From Hymenobacter cavernae (GTDB lineage: Bacteria > Bacteroidota > Bacteroidia > Cytophagales > Hymenobacteraceae): a stretch of 64,000 bases of DNA. The DNA is taken from the NCBI RefSeq assembly GCF_014641455.1, contig NZ_BMHT01000001.1, forward strand, positions 62,001-126,000, read 5' to 3'. The notes under the pieces were generated by a model. It did not search any database, was not told where the DNA came from, and saw only the letters and a list, made by a program, of their open reading frames with translations. Both the position numbers and the translations under genes were made by a program. Shown here in pieces: positions 41,222 through 49,654 of this stretch. Each line of letters opens with the position of its first letter. Positions within the stretch are counted from its first letter, which is position 1.

Positions 41222-42169
41222 ATGGAAAAGCGTGAATTAGGAAAATCTGGTCTGCAAGTAGCCCCGTGGGCTTTCGGCGGCAACGTTTTTGGCTGGACCA
41301 TCGACGAATCAACTTCTTTCAACCTGCTGGATGCCTTCGTGGATGCCGGCTTCAACTTCATCGACACCGCCGACGTGTACTCGGCCTGGGTGCCCGGCAA
41401 CAAGGGCGGCGAGTCGGAAGCCATCATCGGCAACTGGCTCAAGCAGCGCGGCAACCGCGAGCAGCTCATCATTGCCACCAAAGTGGGCAGCGAAATGGGA
41501 CCCGACAAGAAAGGCTTGTCGCCGAAGTACATCCGCCAAGCCGTGGAAGACAGCCTGCGCCGCCTCCAAACCGACTACATCGACCTCTACCAGTCGCACC
41601 GCGACGACCCCAACACGCCGCAGGAAGAAACCCTACAAGTCTACGCCGAGCTGATCAAGGAAGGCAAAGTACGGGCCATCGGGGCCTCCAACTTCACCGC
41701 CGACCGCCTGCGCTCGGCCCTGGAAATCAGTCAGCAACACGGCTTGCCGCGCTACGAAACCCTGCAACCCGACTACAATCTCTACGACCGCGCCGACTTC
41801 GAGAAGGAGCTGGAGCCGCTGTGCTTAGAGCAAAACCTAGGTGTCATCAACTACTTCGCTCTAGCCAGCGGCTTCCTCACCGGCAAGTATCGCTCGGAAG
41901 AAGACTTCCAGAAAAGTCAGCGCGGCGGCGGCATGAAGAAGTATCTGAACGACCGTGGTTTCCGCATTCTGAAAGCCCTAGACGAAGTGGCCGAGCGCTA
42001 CAACGCCACACCGGCCGAAGTGTCGCTGGCCTGGCTCATTGCCCGGCCTAGCATCACGGCGCCGATTGCCAGCGCCACCAAAATCGAGCAATTGCAAGAC
42101 CTGGCGAAAGCCGCCGAGCTGAGCTTAGATCAGGCAGCTGTGGATCAGCTGACACAGGCTAGCGCCTAG
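41222..42169 (+). CDS. Aldo/keto reductase
   Basis: The 315-residue TIM-barrel enzyme reduces carbonyl groups with NADPH. The catalytic tetrad is visible: Asp and Tyr in DTADVYSAW (about residue 50), Lys in IATKVG (about 87) and His in YQSHRDD (about 123). Further family marks are GASNFTADRL, LEPLCLEQNLGVINYFALASGFLTGK and the coenzyme-binding SATKIEQLQDL near the C-terminus. The start MEKRELGKSGLQVAPWAFGG is canonical. A terminator follows 21 bp after the stop. Physiological substrate unknown. Confidence 0.95.
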   Translation: MEKRELGKSGLQVAPWAFGGNVFGWTIDESTSFNLLDAFVDAGFNFIDTADVYSAWVPGNKGGESEAIIGNWLKQRGNREQLIIATKVGSEMGPDKKGLSPKYIRQAVEDSLRRLQTDYIDLYQSHRDDPNTPQEETLQVYAELIKEGKVRAIGASNFTADRLRSALEISQQHGLPRYETLQPDYNLYDRADFEKELEPLCLEQNLGVINYFALASGFLTGKYRSEEDFQKSQRGGGMKKYLNDRGFRILKALDEVAERYNATPAEVSLAWLIARPSITAPIASATKIEQLQDLAKAAELSLDQAAVDQLTQASA

Positions 42170-42190
42170 CGCCGGTACGTCTTCCATTAT

Positions 42191-42228
42191 AAAGCCCCAG
42201 CTACCTTAGGCAGCTGGGGCTTTTTCTG
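42191..42228 (+). terminator. Intrinsic terminator
   Basis: AAAGCCCCAGCT (42191-42202) pairs with AGCTGGGGCTTT (42212-42223), then TTCTGTTTT. It ends the aldo/keto reductase gene and may also serve the YceI gene from the other side. Confidence 0.92.
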
Positions 42229-42259
42229 TTTTAGATTGTTGTTATGCAAGCACTTCGCG

Positions 42260-42841
42260 CTAGTGCTCCTGCTGTTTTTGCTTGCGTCGCACCGGCTTCG
42301 CTTGCAGCTCAAACCTGAGTTGAAAATCGTTGCGAATGGCGTAGTCACCTAGGTTTTGAAAGAAGCTCGTGGAGTTGTAGGTGACGCCAAACATCGTGCG
42401 GTCGATAGTGGCGGTACCACTCAGGCGCAGACCGTTGGCGCTACGGGTTAGGGCTACCGGAAAGCGAATGGTCTTGGTGACGTTCTTAATGGTCAGCTGC
42501 CCAGTCGCCTGGCCTTGCACCACTTCTTTCAGCAGAAAAGTAGCGGTTGGATACTGCGCAACATCAAAAAAATCGGCGCTACGCATGTGTTCTTGCAGCT
42601 TTGCATCGGTATGCGCCAGGGTGCGCATGTCCACTTCAAAGCGGCCGTTGCGCAAGGCCGTGCCATCGTAGTCGAATGTGCCCTGGCGTAACTGAATGGT
42701 ACCGGTTGGTGCCCAGGTGCCCACTTCGGCGTGGCCCGTCCAGGTGAGCTGACTGGCGGCCGAATCAATCTGGTAGCGCACGGCCACCGGGCGAAAAGCT
42801 AGGGTGCTTAAAATCAACAAGAAGAGAACGAGCGTTTTCAT
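42260..42841 (-). CDS. YceI family lipocalin-like protein, secreted
   Basis: The 193-residue protein has a signal sequence (MKTLVLFLLILSTLAFRPVA) and the YceI beta-barrel pattern: YQIDSAASQLTWTGHAEVG, GRFEVDMRTL, RSADFFDVAQYPTATFLLKE, GQLTIKNVTKTIRFPVAL and GTATIDRTMFGVTYNS. YceI proteins bind isoprenoid-like lipids in the periplasm. The C-terminus (RRKQKQQEH) is basic. A secreted unknown protein is encoded 70 bp upstream on the same strand, so the two may form an operon. Confidence 0.93.
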   Translation of the reverse strand: MKTLVLFLLILSTLAFRPVAVRYQIDSAASQLTWTGHAEVGTWAPTGTIQLRQGTFDYDGTALRNGRFEVDMRTLAHTDAKLQEHMRSADFFDVAQYPTATFLLKEVVQGQATGQLTIKNVTKTIRFPVALTRSANGLRLSGTATIDRTMFGVTYNSTSFFQNLGDYAIRNDFQLRFELQAKPVRRKQKQQEH

Positions 42842-42911
42842 AGGTTCAGGAAGCTACAAGCGGTAAGTGATTTGCATTGATCATTCATCATTGTTCACTG
42901 TTCATTGCTGA

Positions 42912-43424
42912 TCAGAACCTAGGTTTGGCTTCCGTCTCGATCAGGCCCATGCCTTTGTAGAGCTTGCCCTGCTTGTCTTTGGCCAGAATGTACCAGAGCG
43001 CATCGCCGCCGTAGAGGCGCTGGGCACTGTCGGCGAAGCGGTAGTTTTTAGCGAAGGTGTAGGTAGTACCGGTCTTGAGTTGCCCACCAGGGCAGTTGAA
43101 CAGCTCGGCAAACTCGGCGGGCGTCTCGCGCATGTTGGCCTGCCAACCGGCCGCGCTGTACCAGATGAAGCTGCCGCACTCCACCACTTCCAGCTCCCCG
43201 ACTTCGGAGCGGATCATGGTGCTGTGCTTCCAGACGTAATGGCCGGGCTGCGCCGGGTCAGGCTCCGGATAGTTCGGGTTCGGCGTGTGCCAAAGCGTAA
43301 GTCCCACGGGTACTTGCCGGAGCTTGTCGGGTAGCACGCGGGAGTGGTCGGACCAGGTTGCCTGGGCCGCCAGTTGAAAGCTGACGACCAGCAGGCCGAT
43401 CAGCAAAAGCAAGCGTTTTTTCAT
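42912..43424 (-). CDS. Secreted protein of unknown function
   Basis: The 170-residue product has a signal peptide (MKKRLLLLIGLLVVSFQLAAQ). The mature part is rich in aromatic residues (WSDHSRVLPDKLRQVPVGLT, LWHTPNPNYPEPDPAQPGHY, GSFIWYSAAGW, YGGDALWYILAKD) and has two Cys (ECGSF and FNCPG) that could form a disulphide in the periplasm. It looks like a compact beta protein. I recognise no family. It probably precedes the YceI gene in one transcript. Confidence 0.8.
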   Translation of the reverse strand: MKKRLLLLIGLLVVSFQLAAQATWSDHSRVLPDKLRQVPVGLTLWHTPNPNYPEPDPAQPGHYVWKHSTMIRSEVGELEVVECGSFIWYSAAGWQANMRETPAEFAELFNCPGGQLKTGTTYTFAKNYRFADSAQRLYGGDALWYILAKDKQGKLYKGMGLIETEAKPRF

Positions 43425-43684
43425 GACCGTAACGGAGTTGAAGTACGGTCCGAAGGTGGCAGAACCTAGCCCAGCAAGCGCCCCAATTACAGATGTGGCA
43501 CGTCCCGAATCACGATTTGGGCGTAGTGCGCGGTTTCGGCAGGTGGTTGTGCAGGAAACTTCTGCTATTCTAGCTTGGCACGACCTCTCGCTCTTCCTTC
43601 GCTCTTCCTTCGTGCAGCAGGTGCAGGAAGAATAAGCTTCCCTGTAAGCGTGATGTAGGTGACATAAGCGGACTTATTAGACAG

Positions 43685-44020
43685 ATGCAACAAACTGATT
43701 TTAGCCTACCCATTCAGCAATTTGTTAGCTTACTCGTTGCGGCAGACTATCAAGCGGTTGTTGAGATGAGCCATCAGAAAGACCGACAACAGGCCGTTTG
43801 GATTGCCGATGCCATCCACTTGTATCCAGGACAACTGACCTTACCTCCTGTAACGGCTTATGACACGATGGACGTGTATGGATATGACGATGGGAGCGGT
43901 TATCTGATGGAATTTTTTCTGTGGGTCGATCAGAAGCCTAGTGACCTCATAATTCGAGTAGATGCTCGATGGGCCAATAACCAATTGCATTATACGTTCT
44001 GGGATATCTTGGTGCCTTAA
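43685..44020 (+). CDS. Small protein of unknown function, lower GC than neighbours
   Basis: The 111-residue product (MQQTDFSLPIQQFVSLLVAA) has a helical N-terminal half and a beta-rich C-terminal half: TAYDTMDVYGYDDGSGYLME, FFLWVDQKPSDLIIRVDARW and QLHYTFWDILVP. The arrangement recalls small two-part domains of unknown function (possibly the DUF7668 type) and immunity-like proteins, but the match is from memory and weak. The gene uses more A/T-rich codons than its surroundings and has no CTAGGT-type site except CCTAGT, which hints at recent acquisition. No toxin gene is adjacent. Confidence 0.65.
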   Translation: MQQTDFSLPIQQFVSLLVAADYQAVVEMSHQKDRQQAVWIADAIHLYPGQLTLPPVTAYDTMDVYGYDDGSGYLMEFFLWVDQKPSDLIIRVDARWANNQLHYTFWDILVP

Positions 44021-44154
44021 AGTCATTTCACGGAAGAAGTCATTAACATAATTTAGTTATAACCGACTTCTTGAAATAATGACGATTCTTTGCTCAATTA
44101 GCTGTCGTGCCCATCGTACTACTTTAGCTAGCTGCCTTGTATACTAAATGCTCC

Positions 44155-44901
44155 GTGAAGTATCCTGCTACCTGTTCCTGCTATTACGTGTTCTTGCTGA
44201 GCCTACTCGGCAGCTTCTCTTGCCTAGCCGCCGATTCACTTGGCTTACTCCAGGCAGAACACGTTTCCTTTGCACCTTTCCCACCTACGAACGGCAGTGC
44301 CTTGGTTGATTCCATTGAGGCTCGTACGCTCCGGCAGGGCGTTGCTAAGCGGCAGTCCGCCGAGTCGGACGAGGCCTTTTTACAGCGGGTGCTTCCGGCT
44401 TCGTTCGCCAACCCGGATGGCCAGCCCCAAGTTATTCACTATGCGTGGCGGCCGAACGCTTTAGGCAAGCAGCTTTTCTTCAGTGCATACGACGCACACG
44501 AACACTACCGTTTGTACGTCTTTGTGCTCGACCCTTATCAGGCTGATACGTATGCGGTCGAGCGGTTTGAGGTAGAGCGTGAGGATTCTGATTCGGCTGG
44601 TGTCGCGGCCATCTTCTTTGCCGACACCAACCACGACGGCCGGAAGGAACTATTGGTGCTCGTGAATTCCTCGGTCGTGACGCCCACTGTGATTGACGGG
44701 GTGAATTGGCAGGCGCACACCTCCCACTACCACACGCGCATCTATGGATATCGGCTGGCAGCACAAGACCAGCGTCCGCACTACCAAGAGTATCCGCATC
44801 GCGACGATCTGGATGAGTTCGAAACGGCCGCGGAGGTGCGCCAGGTTCTGGCCACTCCCAACCGGAAGTACAAGGCTCGCAAAGCGCCTCACTCTAATTA
44901 A
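44155..44901 (+). CDS. Secreted protein of unknown function
   Basis: The frame is open from 44137, but GTG at 44155 gives the more sensible signal peptide (KYPATCSCYYVFLLSLLGSFSCLA), so I start there; 248 residues result. The mature part has a helical region (DEAFLQRVLPASFANPDG) and then beta-like stretches: LYVFVLDPYQADTYAVERFE and AAIFFADTNHDGRKELLVLV. The DTNHDGRKE motif is a Ca-binding FG-GAP/VCBS-like loop. The family is not known to me. Start uncertain. Confidence 0.68.
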   Translation: MKYPATCSCYYVFLLSLLGSFSCLAADSLGLLQAEHVSFAPFPPTNGSALVDSIEARTLRQGVAKRQSAESDEAFLQRVLPASFANPDGQPQVIHYAWRPNALGKQLFFSAYDAHEHYRLYVFVLDPYQADTYAVERFEVEREDSDSAGVAAIFFADTNHDGRKELLVLVNSSVVTPTVIDGVNWQAHTSHYHTRIYGYRLAAQDQRPHYQEYPHRDDLDEFETAAEVRQVLATPNRKYKARKAPHSN

Positions 44902-45125
44902 GCTGTTGGGTAAAGATGAGAAAGCAGCTTTCGTCGTGAAGAGACTTTTACATACTGAAAATGACCTTTACAGCACGTAAACTGGCTATAACGTTAACTG
45001 AATATTGCTTCAAGAAACGTTACAAGCGGCACTCCAAACGTTTGAAAATAGATTGTTTTACAGACATTTACCACCCTCAGCAAACGTCCTCTATAACCAA
45101 GATTTTTGCGCATTAATGGGCTATG

Positions 45126-46319
45126 TCACATGCGGCCGTACTCACTGGGCGCTACGCCGGTAAACTGTTTAAAAATGCGGTTGAAAGTGGTTTTGGAATT
45201 GAAACCGCATTCGTACGCAATACCTAGCAAGGTGAGCCGGGCTACATCGGCGGGGTTGACCAGGCGGCGCTTCACGGCTTCGACCCGGTAGCTATTCACC
45301 AAGTCGTTGAAGGACTGACCGAAGCCGTTGTTTACGGTAAAGGAAATCAAGCGGGGCGCCAGGCCGGTGTGGGCGGAAAGCTCAGCCAGCGTCAAGGTAG
45401 GATTCAGGTACAGTTGTTCTTCCTCCAAGGCTCGTCGGAGCCGCGCCACGATGGCGGGCTCTACTGCCGCCAGCTGCCGCGGAGCTTCCACAACAACTTG
45501 TGCGGCGCTTGCCTGCATGGCGGGCGGAGCGCCAAAGCTAGGTCCGACAGCCTCATTGGTCGGTGCCACTTGCTCGAACAACGCTTCTTCCGGGGCAAAG
45601 TTTACGGCCGCCATGTTGGCCTGCCGCAACCCAACTACCCCAATGAGCAGCACCACGCCGCCCAGCAGCCAGGTCGAATAATCGTAGGCGTAATACAGGT
45701 CAAAAAACTCGCGCAATACCACTTCCACCAGCCATTGTGCACTCACGACGGCCAGCGCCAGCAGCAGCACGCGCAGCCACGATAGCCGCAGCTGCGAGGT
45801 TTCGGAGAAGTTGTCGGGCAGCCAGCGCTGGTACTGTTGCAGCAGGCGCAGGCATAAACCCAGGTACACGATGAGCGACACCCAGGTACCAATGAACTCG
45901 ACGCGGTAGGTGTAAGGCTGGTGCACCTTTTCCCAAAACCAGAGCTTCACCGCGTACGGCTGAAAGCACAGCCACCAATACAGCGCCGCCTGCATCAGCA
46001 CGGGCCCAAAATGCCACCAGTGCCGCCGTTTAAACTGAAAAGCGTGATTAACTAAGCTCTGCACGTAGAAATACAGCAGCGGCCCGAAGGCAAACGAGTA
46101 GTAGATCGGCTTGAAATACCAGTTTGGGTTCTGCCCGTACACGTCGGCGGCGCGCAACAGGCCGTCGAGCGACCAGAGGGCCATCGTCAGCATCAGCAGG
46201 GCTAGAAAGCGGTTAGGCAGCCGGTTGTGCGGGGCAAACCACAGCAGGCCCGTCGCAAAAACAGCTTGCGCCAGTACCGCATACAAGAGCAGAACATCGG
46301 ACGTGACGGCAATACGCAT
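45126..46319 (-). CDS. AraC-family regulator with membrane-spanning N-terminal domain
   Basis: The 397-residue protein joins about seven membrane helices (residues about 8-240: VLLLYAVLAQAVFATGLLWF, PLLYFYVQSLVNHAF, WVSLIVYLGLCLRLLQ, LLGGVVLLIGVVGL) to a cytoplasmic AraC-type HTH (about 300-397: LTLAELSAHTGLAPRLISFT, LLGIAYECGFNSKTTFNRIF, KQFTGVAPSEYGRM). This layout is common in Bacteroidota, where the membrane part is thought to sense an envelope or extracellular signal. It is divergent from a second AraC-type gene at 46483, with about 160 bp between. Targets unknown. Confidence 0.93.
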   Translation of the reverse strand: MRIAVTSDVLLLYAVLAQAVFATGLLWFAPHNRLPNRFLALLMLTMALWSLDGLLRAADVYGQNPNWYFKPIYYSFAFGPLLYFYVQSLVNHAFQFKRRHWWHFGPVLMQAALYWWLCFQPYAVKLWFWEKVHQPYTYRVEFIGTWVSLIVYLGLCLRLLQQYQRWLPDNFSETSQLRLSWLRVLLLALAVVSAQWLVEVVLREFFDLYYAYDYSTWLLGGVVLLIGVVGLRQANMAAVNFAPEEALFEQVAPTNEAVGPSFGAPPAMQASAAQVVVEAPRQLAAVEPAIVARLRRALEEEQLYLNPTLTLAELSAHTGLAPRLISFTVNNGFGQSFNDLVNSYRVEAVKRRLVNPADVARLTLLGIAYECGFNSKTTFNRIFKQFTGVAPSEYGRM

Positions 46320-46482
46320 GCATGATAGCCTTTTTGACTGGCTGTCTGTAAAATAAGGTTTTGATCTTACTCCCCGCGCCTGACAGGCTACCCAAGCCCT
46401 CCTGACCTAGCTTTGAGGGACACATCCACGCGCCATATGCGTATTTTGCTGGCTGTCGCGCTACTTGCCAGCTTCTTCCCGC

Positions 46483-47346
46483 ATGAAAGCCTCTACCCTG
46501 CCGGTACTGCACCTAGCTTCTTTCCCGCAGCCTTCCGCGCAGCGCAAGCCCTATTATGTGGAGCAGCTGCCGGCACACGCAACCCGGTTTCCGGGCCTGA
46601 GCCTGCCGCACAGCCACGATTTTTACTTGCTGCTCTACGTCACGCAGGGCCACGGCACGCACACCATCGACCTGATAACGTACGAGCTTAAGCCGGGCAG
46701 TCTGTTTTTTATGACACCGGGTCAGGTTCACAGCCTAGCGTTGGACGCAGAAGCCCAAGGTTTTATCGTGTTCTTCGACCCTAGCTTTTACCTGTTCCGC
46801 TACCCCGGCAGCCGCCTCTACGACTACCCGTTTTTCGACACTACGCAGCAACCTGTTCTGTACTTGCCTGGTGCGGAAGAAGAGTTTGGGCCGCTGTTCA
46901 GGCGCATGTTTGTCGAATATGCTAGCGCGCACGAAAACCAGGCGGATGTTTTCCGATCGTATCTGCACCTGTGCCTGGAGCTGGCCGCCCGCCACTACCA
47001 ACAAGCTGAGAGCCACGAGGCGCTGTATAGTCAGCAGCAAATCAGGGCGTTTGGGCAGCTGCTGAACCAGCATTTCCGCACCTTGCGTACGGTGGGCGCC
47101 TACGCCGATTTGCTGCATCTTTCGGCCAACCACCTGAATGCGGTGTGCCGCCGGGTGCTGAACAAAACGGCCAGCACGCTGATTCATGAGCGAGTGATTA
47201 TGGAAGCCCAGCGCCTCCTCTCCCACTCCGCTCAATCAGTGGCGCAGATAGCCGACGACCTAGGTTTTGATGATGCCTCTTACTTCAGCCGCTACTTTCG
47301 CAAGTACACCGGTCTCACACCCGAGACCTACCGCCACCAGCGTTGA
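46483..47346 (+). CDS. AraC-family transcriptional regulator (cupin + HTH)
   Basis: I start at the ATG at 46483 (MKASTLPVLHLASFPQ), giving 287 residues; the Met 6 codons upstream is possible. The N-terminal cupin domain (SLPHSHDFYLLLYVTQGHGT, YELKPGSLFFMTPGQVHSLA) would bind a small effector. The C-terminal part has both AraC helix-turn-helix units: LRTVGAYADLLHLSANHLNA and VAQIADDLGFDDASYFSRYF, then RKYTGLTPETYR. It is divergent from the membrane-bound regulator at 45126, so the two may regulate each other. The DUF983 gene downstream is about 180 bp away. Confidence 0.94.
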   Translation: MKASTLPVLHLASFPQPSAQRKPYYVEQLPAHATRFPGLSLPHSHDFYLLLYVTQGHGTHTIDLITYELKPGSLFFMTPGQVHSLALDAEAQGFIVFFDPSFYLFRYPGSRLYDYPFFDTTQQPVLYLPGAEEEFGPLFRRMFVEYASAHENQADVFRSYLHLCLELAARHYQQAESHEALYSQQQIRAFGQLLNQHFRTLRTVGAYADLLHLSANHLNAVCRRVLNKTASTLIHERVIMEAQRLLSHSAQSVAQIADDLGFDDASYFSRYFRKYTGLTPETYRHQR

Positions 47347-47524
47347 TTCGTCCTGTACAAACCCCGAAGTAGTCCGTGTGTTGCGTGCGTGGCCTGCCTA
47401 ATTTTGTGGCGCTTCCGAGAGGTATTTTCTGAAAAGTTGCCCCAGAAGGCAGCCTGCCTAGCTCCGGAACGTACACTAACTACCGAGCCCTATGATGCCC
47501 ACGTCATTGTCTGCCGCTACTCTT

Positions 47525-47929
47525 ATGAAACCCATCGAATCTTCCACGCTGGCAATGTTGGATCAGCGCTGCCCCCGCTGCCACCAGGGGCCGCTGTTCT
47601 CGCACAGCGCCTACAACCTAGCCCACTTCACTGACATGCCGGAGCGCTGCCCGGTGTGCGGTCAGCTTTACGAGATTGAGCCCGGTTTTTACTGGGGCGC
47701 CATGTACATCAGCTTCGCCTTTGGCACCGGTATCATGCTGGTGGTGGGCATGTTGCTCTACTACCTGGCCGGCGACCCGGATACCTGGGTGTATGTCACG
47801 ACGGTGGCCGTGGGCGTGCTGCTCACCGCGCCGCTCTCGCTGCGCTATTCCCGCACCATCATGCTGTATCTGTTTGGCGGCGTGCGCTATACCCCCGATT
47901 GGGCCAGCTCTCCGGCGCGCCGGGACTAA
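47525..47929 (+). CDS. DUF983 family zinc-ribbon membrane protein
   Basis: From the ATG at 47525 (MKPIESSTLAMLDQRCPRCH) the product has 134 residues; an in-frame ATG at 47492 is an alternative start. Two CxxC pairs, CPRCHQG and CPVCGQ, form the zinc ribbon at the N-terminus, and EIEPGFYWGAMYISFAF opens the first of two membrane helices (to about 75 and about 85-105). DUF983 proteins are common in Bacteroidota and Alphaproteobacteria; their role is unknown. Confidence 0.9.
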   Translation: MKPIESSTLAMLDQRCPRCHQGPLFSHSAYNLAHFTDMPERCPVCGQLYEIEPGFYWGAMYISFAFGTGIMLVVGMLLYYLAGDPDTWVYVTTVAVGVLLTAPLSLRYSRTIMLYLFGGVRYTPDWASSPARRD

Positions 47930-47947
47930 ATTTCAATACTTTGTAAA

Positions 47948-47991
47948 GAACCCAACAGGACGCTTCTCACAGGAGCACCCTGTTGGGTTCT
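47948..47991. terminator. Terminator hairpin overlapping the 3' end of the hydrolase gene
   Basis: AGAACCCAACAGG (47948-47960) pairs with CCTGTTGGGTTCT (47979-47991). The right arm lies inside the last codons of the minus-strand gene (stop at 47967-47969), so this hairpin doubles as coding sequence. It separates two convergent genes whose stops are only 37 bp apart. Confidence 0.8.
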
Positions 47992-48677
47992 GGCGTTTTC
48001 GCTCCTACCCCACCAATCAGCTGCCGCCGCAGCCACCGCACTACATCGGCATCCACCTGGTCGCGGCATTCATCGAGGCCGTGCCGACAGCCGGGGTACA
48101 GCAGCAGCTCTTTGGGCTGGCCGGCCCGTGCGTAGATGTTTTCGGAGCAGGCAGCGGGCAGCACCTCGTCGGCGGTGCCGTGCACGAGCAGCAGCGGACG
48201 CGGGCTCACCTGCGGCGCCAGATCGGTGCCGTAGGTCTGGCTGCTCATGGCCACCACGGCTTTCACCTGCTCGCTGAGTGCCCCGGCGCTAATCACCACG
48301 GCCCCGCCAAACGAATGCCCCACCAGCGCGATGGCGCCGTAGCCGCGCTGCTGCACCAGGTGTTGCACGGCCAGCAAGGTATCGGCCACACAATCTTCCA
48401 GATAATTAGGCTGGCGGTAGTGCAGGCGCAACGAGGCAATACCCAGGTGCGCGAGCTGCCCGGCCAAGCGCGGGTACATGCCCCAGGCGGGTCCGTCGAG
48501 GCCGCCACCCGCGCCGCCAACCCACACCACGGCGGGCGCGCCTATCGGGGCCGGGTGCAGCCGGGCCGGCATTTGGCCTAGGTTGGTGTGAAAAGCTAGC
48601 TCCTCCACGCCCTCTACCACCTGCTCCAGGGTCACTCCTTCCAGAATGAATTCGCGTTGTTGCTGTTCTCGTGCCAT
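47967..48677 (-). CDS. Alpha/beta hydrolase (dienelactone hydrolase-like)
   Basis: From the ATG at 48675-48677 (MAREQQQREFILEGVTLEQV) the product has 236 residues. PAVVWVGGAGGGLDGPAWGM is the strand before the oxyanion region, the nucleophile elbow is ALVGHSFGGAVVI (GHSFG, catalytic Ser), the acid Asp probably lies in LLLVHGTADEVLPA, and the catalytic His is in YPGCRHGLDECRD. The enzyme lacks a signal peptide. Frames further upstream (to 48821) look non-coding. Substrate unknown. Confidence 0.9.
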   Translation of the reverse strand: MAREQQQREFILEGVTLEQVVEGVEELAFHTNLGQMPARLHPAPIGAPAVVWVGGAGGGLDGPAWGMYPRLAGQLAHLGIASLRLHYRQPNYLEDCVADTLLAVQHLVQQRGYGAIALVGHSFGGAVVISAGALSEQVKAVVAMSSQTYGTDLAPQVSPRPLLLVHGTADEVLPAACSENIYARAGQPKELLLYPGCRHGLDECRDQVDADVVRWLRRQLIGGVGAKTPEPNRVLL

Positions 48678-48869
48678 GTGCTTTCTGGTAGTGTACTTCG
48701 GTAGTGTACTACAGCCAGCCAGATTGGATATAGCGGAGCTTGGGTGCAGAAGTCGCCCGACGGCCTGGCTTGCTCCAAAACCTAGCTCGTCCGTACGTGT
48801 TATGCTCAGGTAATTGCACACTTACGGCAAGTGGCAACCTGCTTACTACCAGCCTCATTCCCTACCTGC

Positions 48870-49580
48870 ATGGCCGCTTCCGAGCAAATAGAGCCTTTCG
48901 ATTGGCAACGCATTCTGTGGTCGGAAGACGCGCCCCCGGCTTTTCTGGGCGAGGTGGCGCTGCGCTGCGTTATCACCTACCTGCTGGTGCTCGGGGCCCT
49001 GCGCGTGACGGGGCGGCGCGGCGTGCGGCAGCTCTCCATTTTTGAGCTGAGCATCATCCTGGCCTTGGGCTCGGCCGCCGGCGACGCCATGTTCTACTCC
49101 GATGTGCCGCTCACGCACGTAGCACTGGTTTTTGTCGTCGTGACAGCGCTATACCTAGGTTTCAATCGGCTGACAGAGAAGTCGGTGCGCTTCAGCGACT
49201 GGCTGGAAGGAGCTACCGTTTGCCTCATCGAAGATGGCTTGGTAGATATGAAAACCTTCACAAAGCAGAACCTGACGCAGAAAGAGCTGTTTGGCGAGTT
49301 GCGTCAGCACCAGGTAGAGCACCTGGGGCAGGTTCGCAAGCTGTACATGGAGGCGACCGGCAACGTAAGCGTGTACTTTTTTCCGGATGCAGAAGTGCGT
49401 CCTGGGCTCCCGATCTGGCCGGAAGTAGTACGAAATTCGCAAGATCAACTCTCTCAATCAGGCACTTACGCCTGCGCTACGTGTGGCTACACGGCTGCGC
49501 TAGGTTCGGGTACGCACCAGTGCCCACGCTGTGCTAATCAGAAATGGCTGCCTGCCTGTACGGCGAAGCGGCAAGCCTAG
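48870..49580 (+). CDS. DUF421 (YetF-like) membrane protein with C-terminal zinc ribbon
   Basis: With the ATG at 48870 (MAASEQIEPFDWQRILWSED) the product has 236 residues. Three membrane helices at about 25-110 surround GRRGVRQLSIFELSIILALG, the hallmark of the family, and are followed by the DUF421 cytoplasmic domain (LIEDGLVDMKTFTKQNLTQK, ELFGELRQHQVEHLGQVRKL). Unusually, the C-terminus adds a rubredoxin-like ribbon, YACATCGYTAALGSG and HQCPRCANQKW, with two CxxC pairs. Family members link to envelope stress in other phyla, with no known activity. The start upstream at 48831 is possible but less likely. Confidence 0.88.
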   Translation: MAASEQIEPFDWQRILWSEDAPPAFLGEVALRCVITYLLVLGALRVTGRRGVRQLSIFELSIILALGSAAGDAMFYSDVPLTHVALVFVVVTALYLGFNRLTEKSVRFSDWLEGATVCLIEDGLVDMKTFTKQNLTQKELFGELRQHQVEHLGQVRKLYMEATGNVSVYFFPDAEVRPGLPIWPEVVRNSQDQLSQSGTYACATCGYTAALGSGTHQCPRCANQKWLPACTAKRQA

Positions 49581-49654
49581 CTTTCTGCCCAATTAGCAGA
49601 AAGAAGTGGCTAATTATACCTAGCCTTGCAGTTCGTCTTTAGCTTTTCTGCCTT

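Noticed and set aside
41266..42051. 261-codon frame inside the aldo/keto reductase gene
   Set aside because: A shifted frame of a gene with a complete catalytic tetrad; the product is Arg/His/Pro-rich without motif.
47676..48581. 301-codon plus-strand frame across DUF983 and the hydrolase
   Set aside because: It crosses the stop of DUF983 in another frame and is antisense to the hydrolase; no domain.
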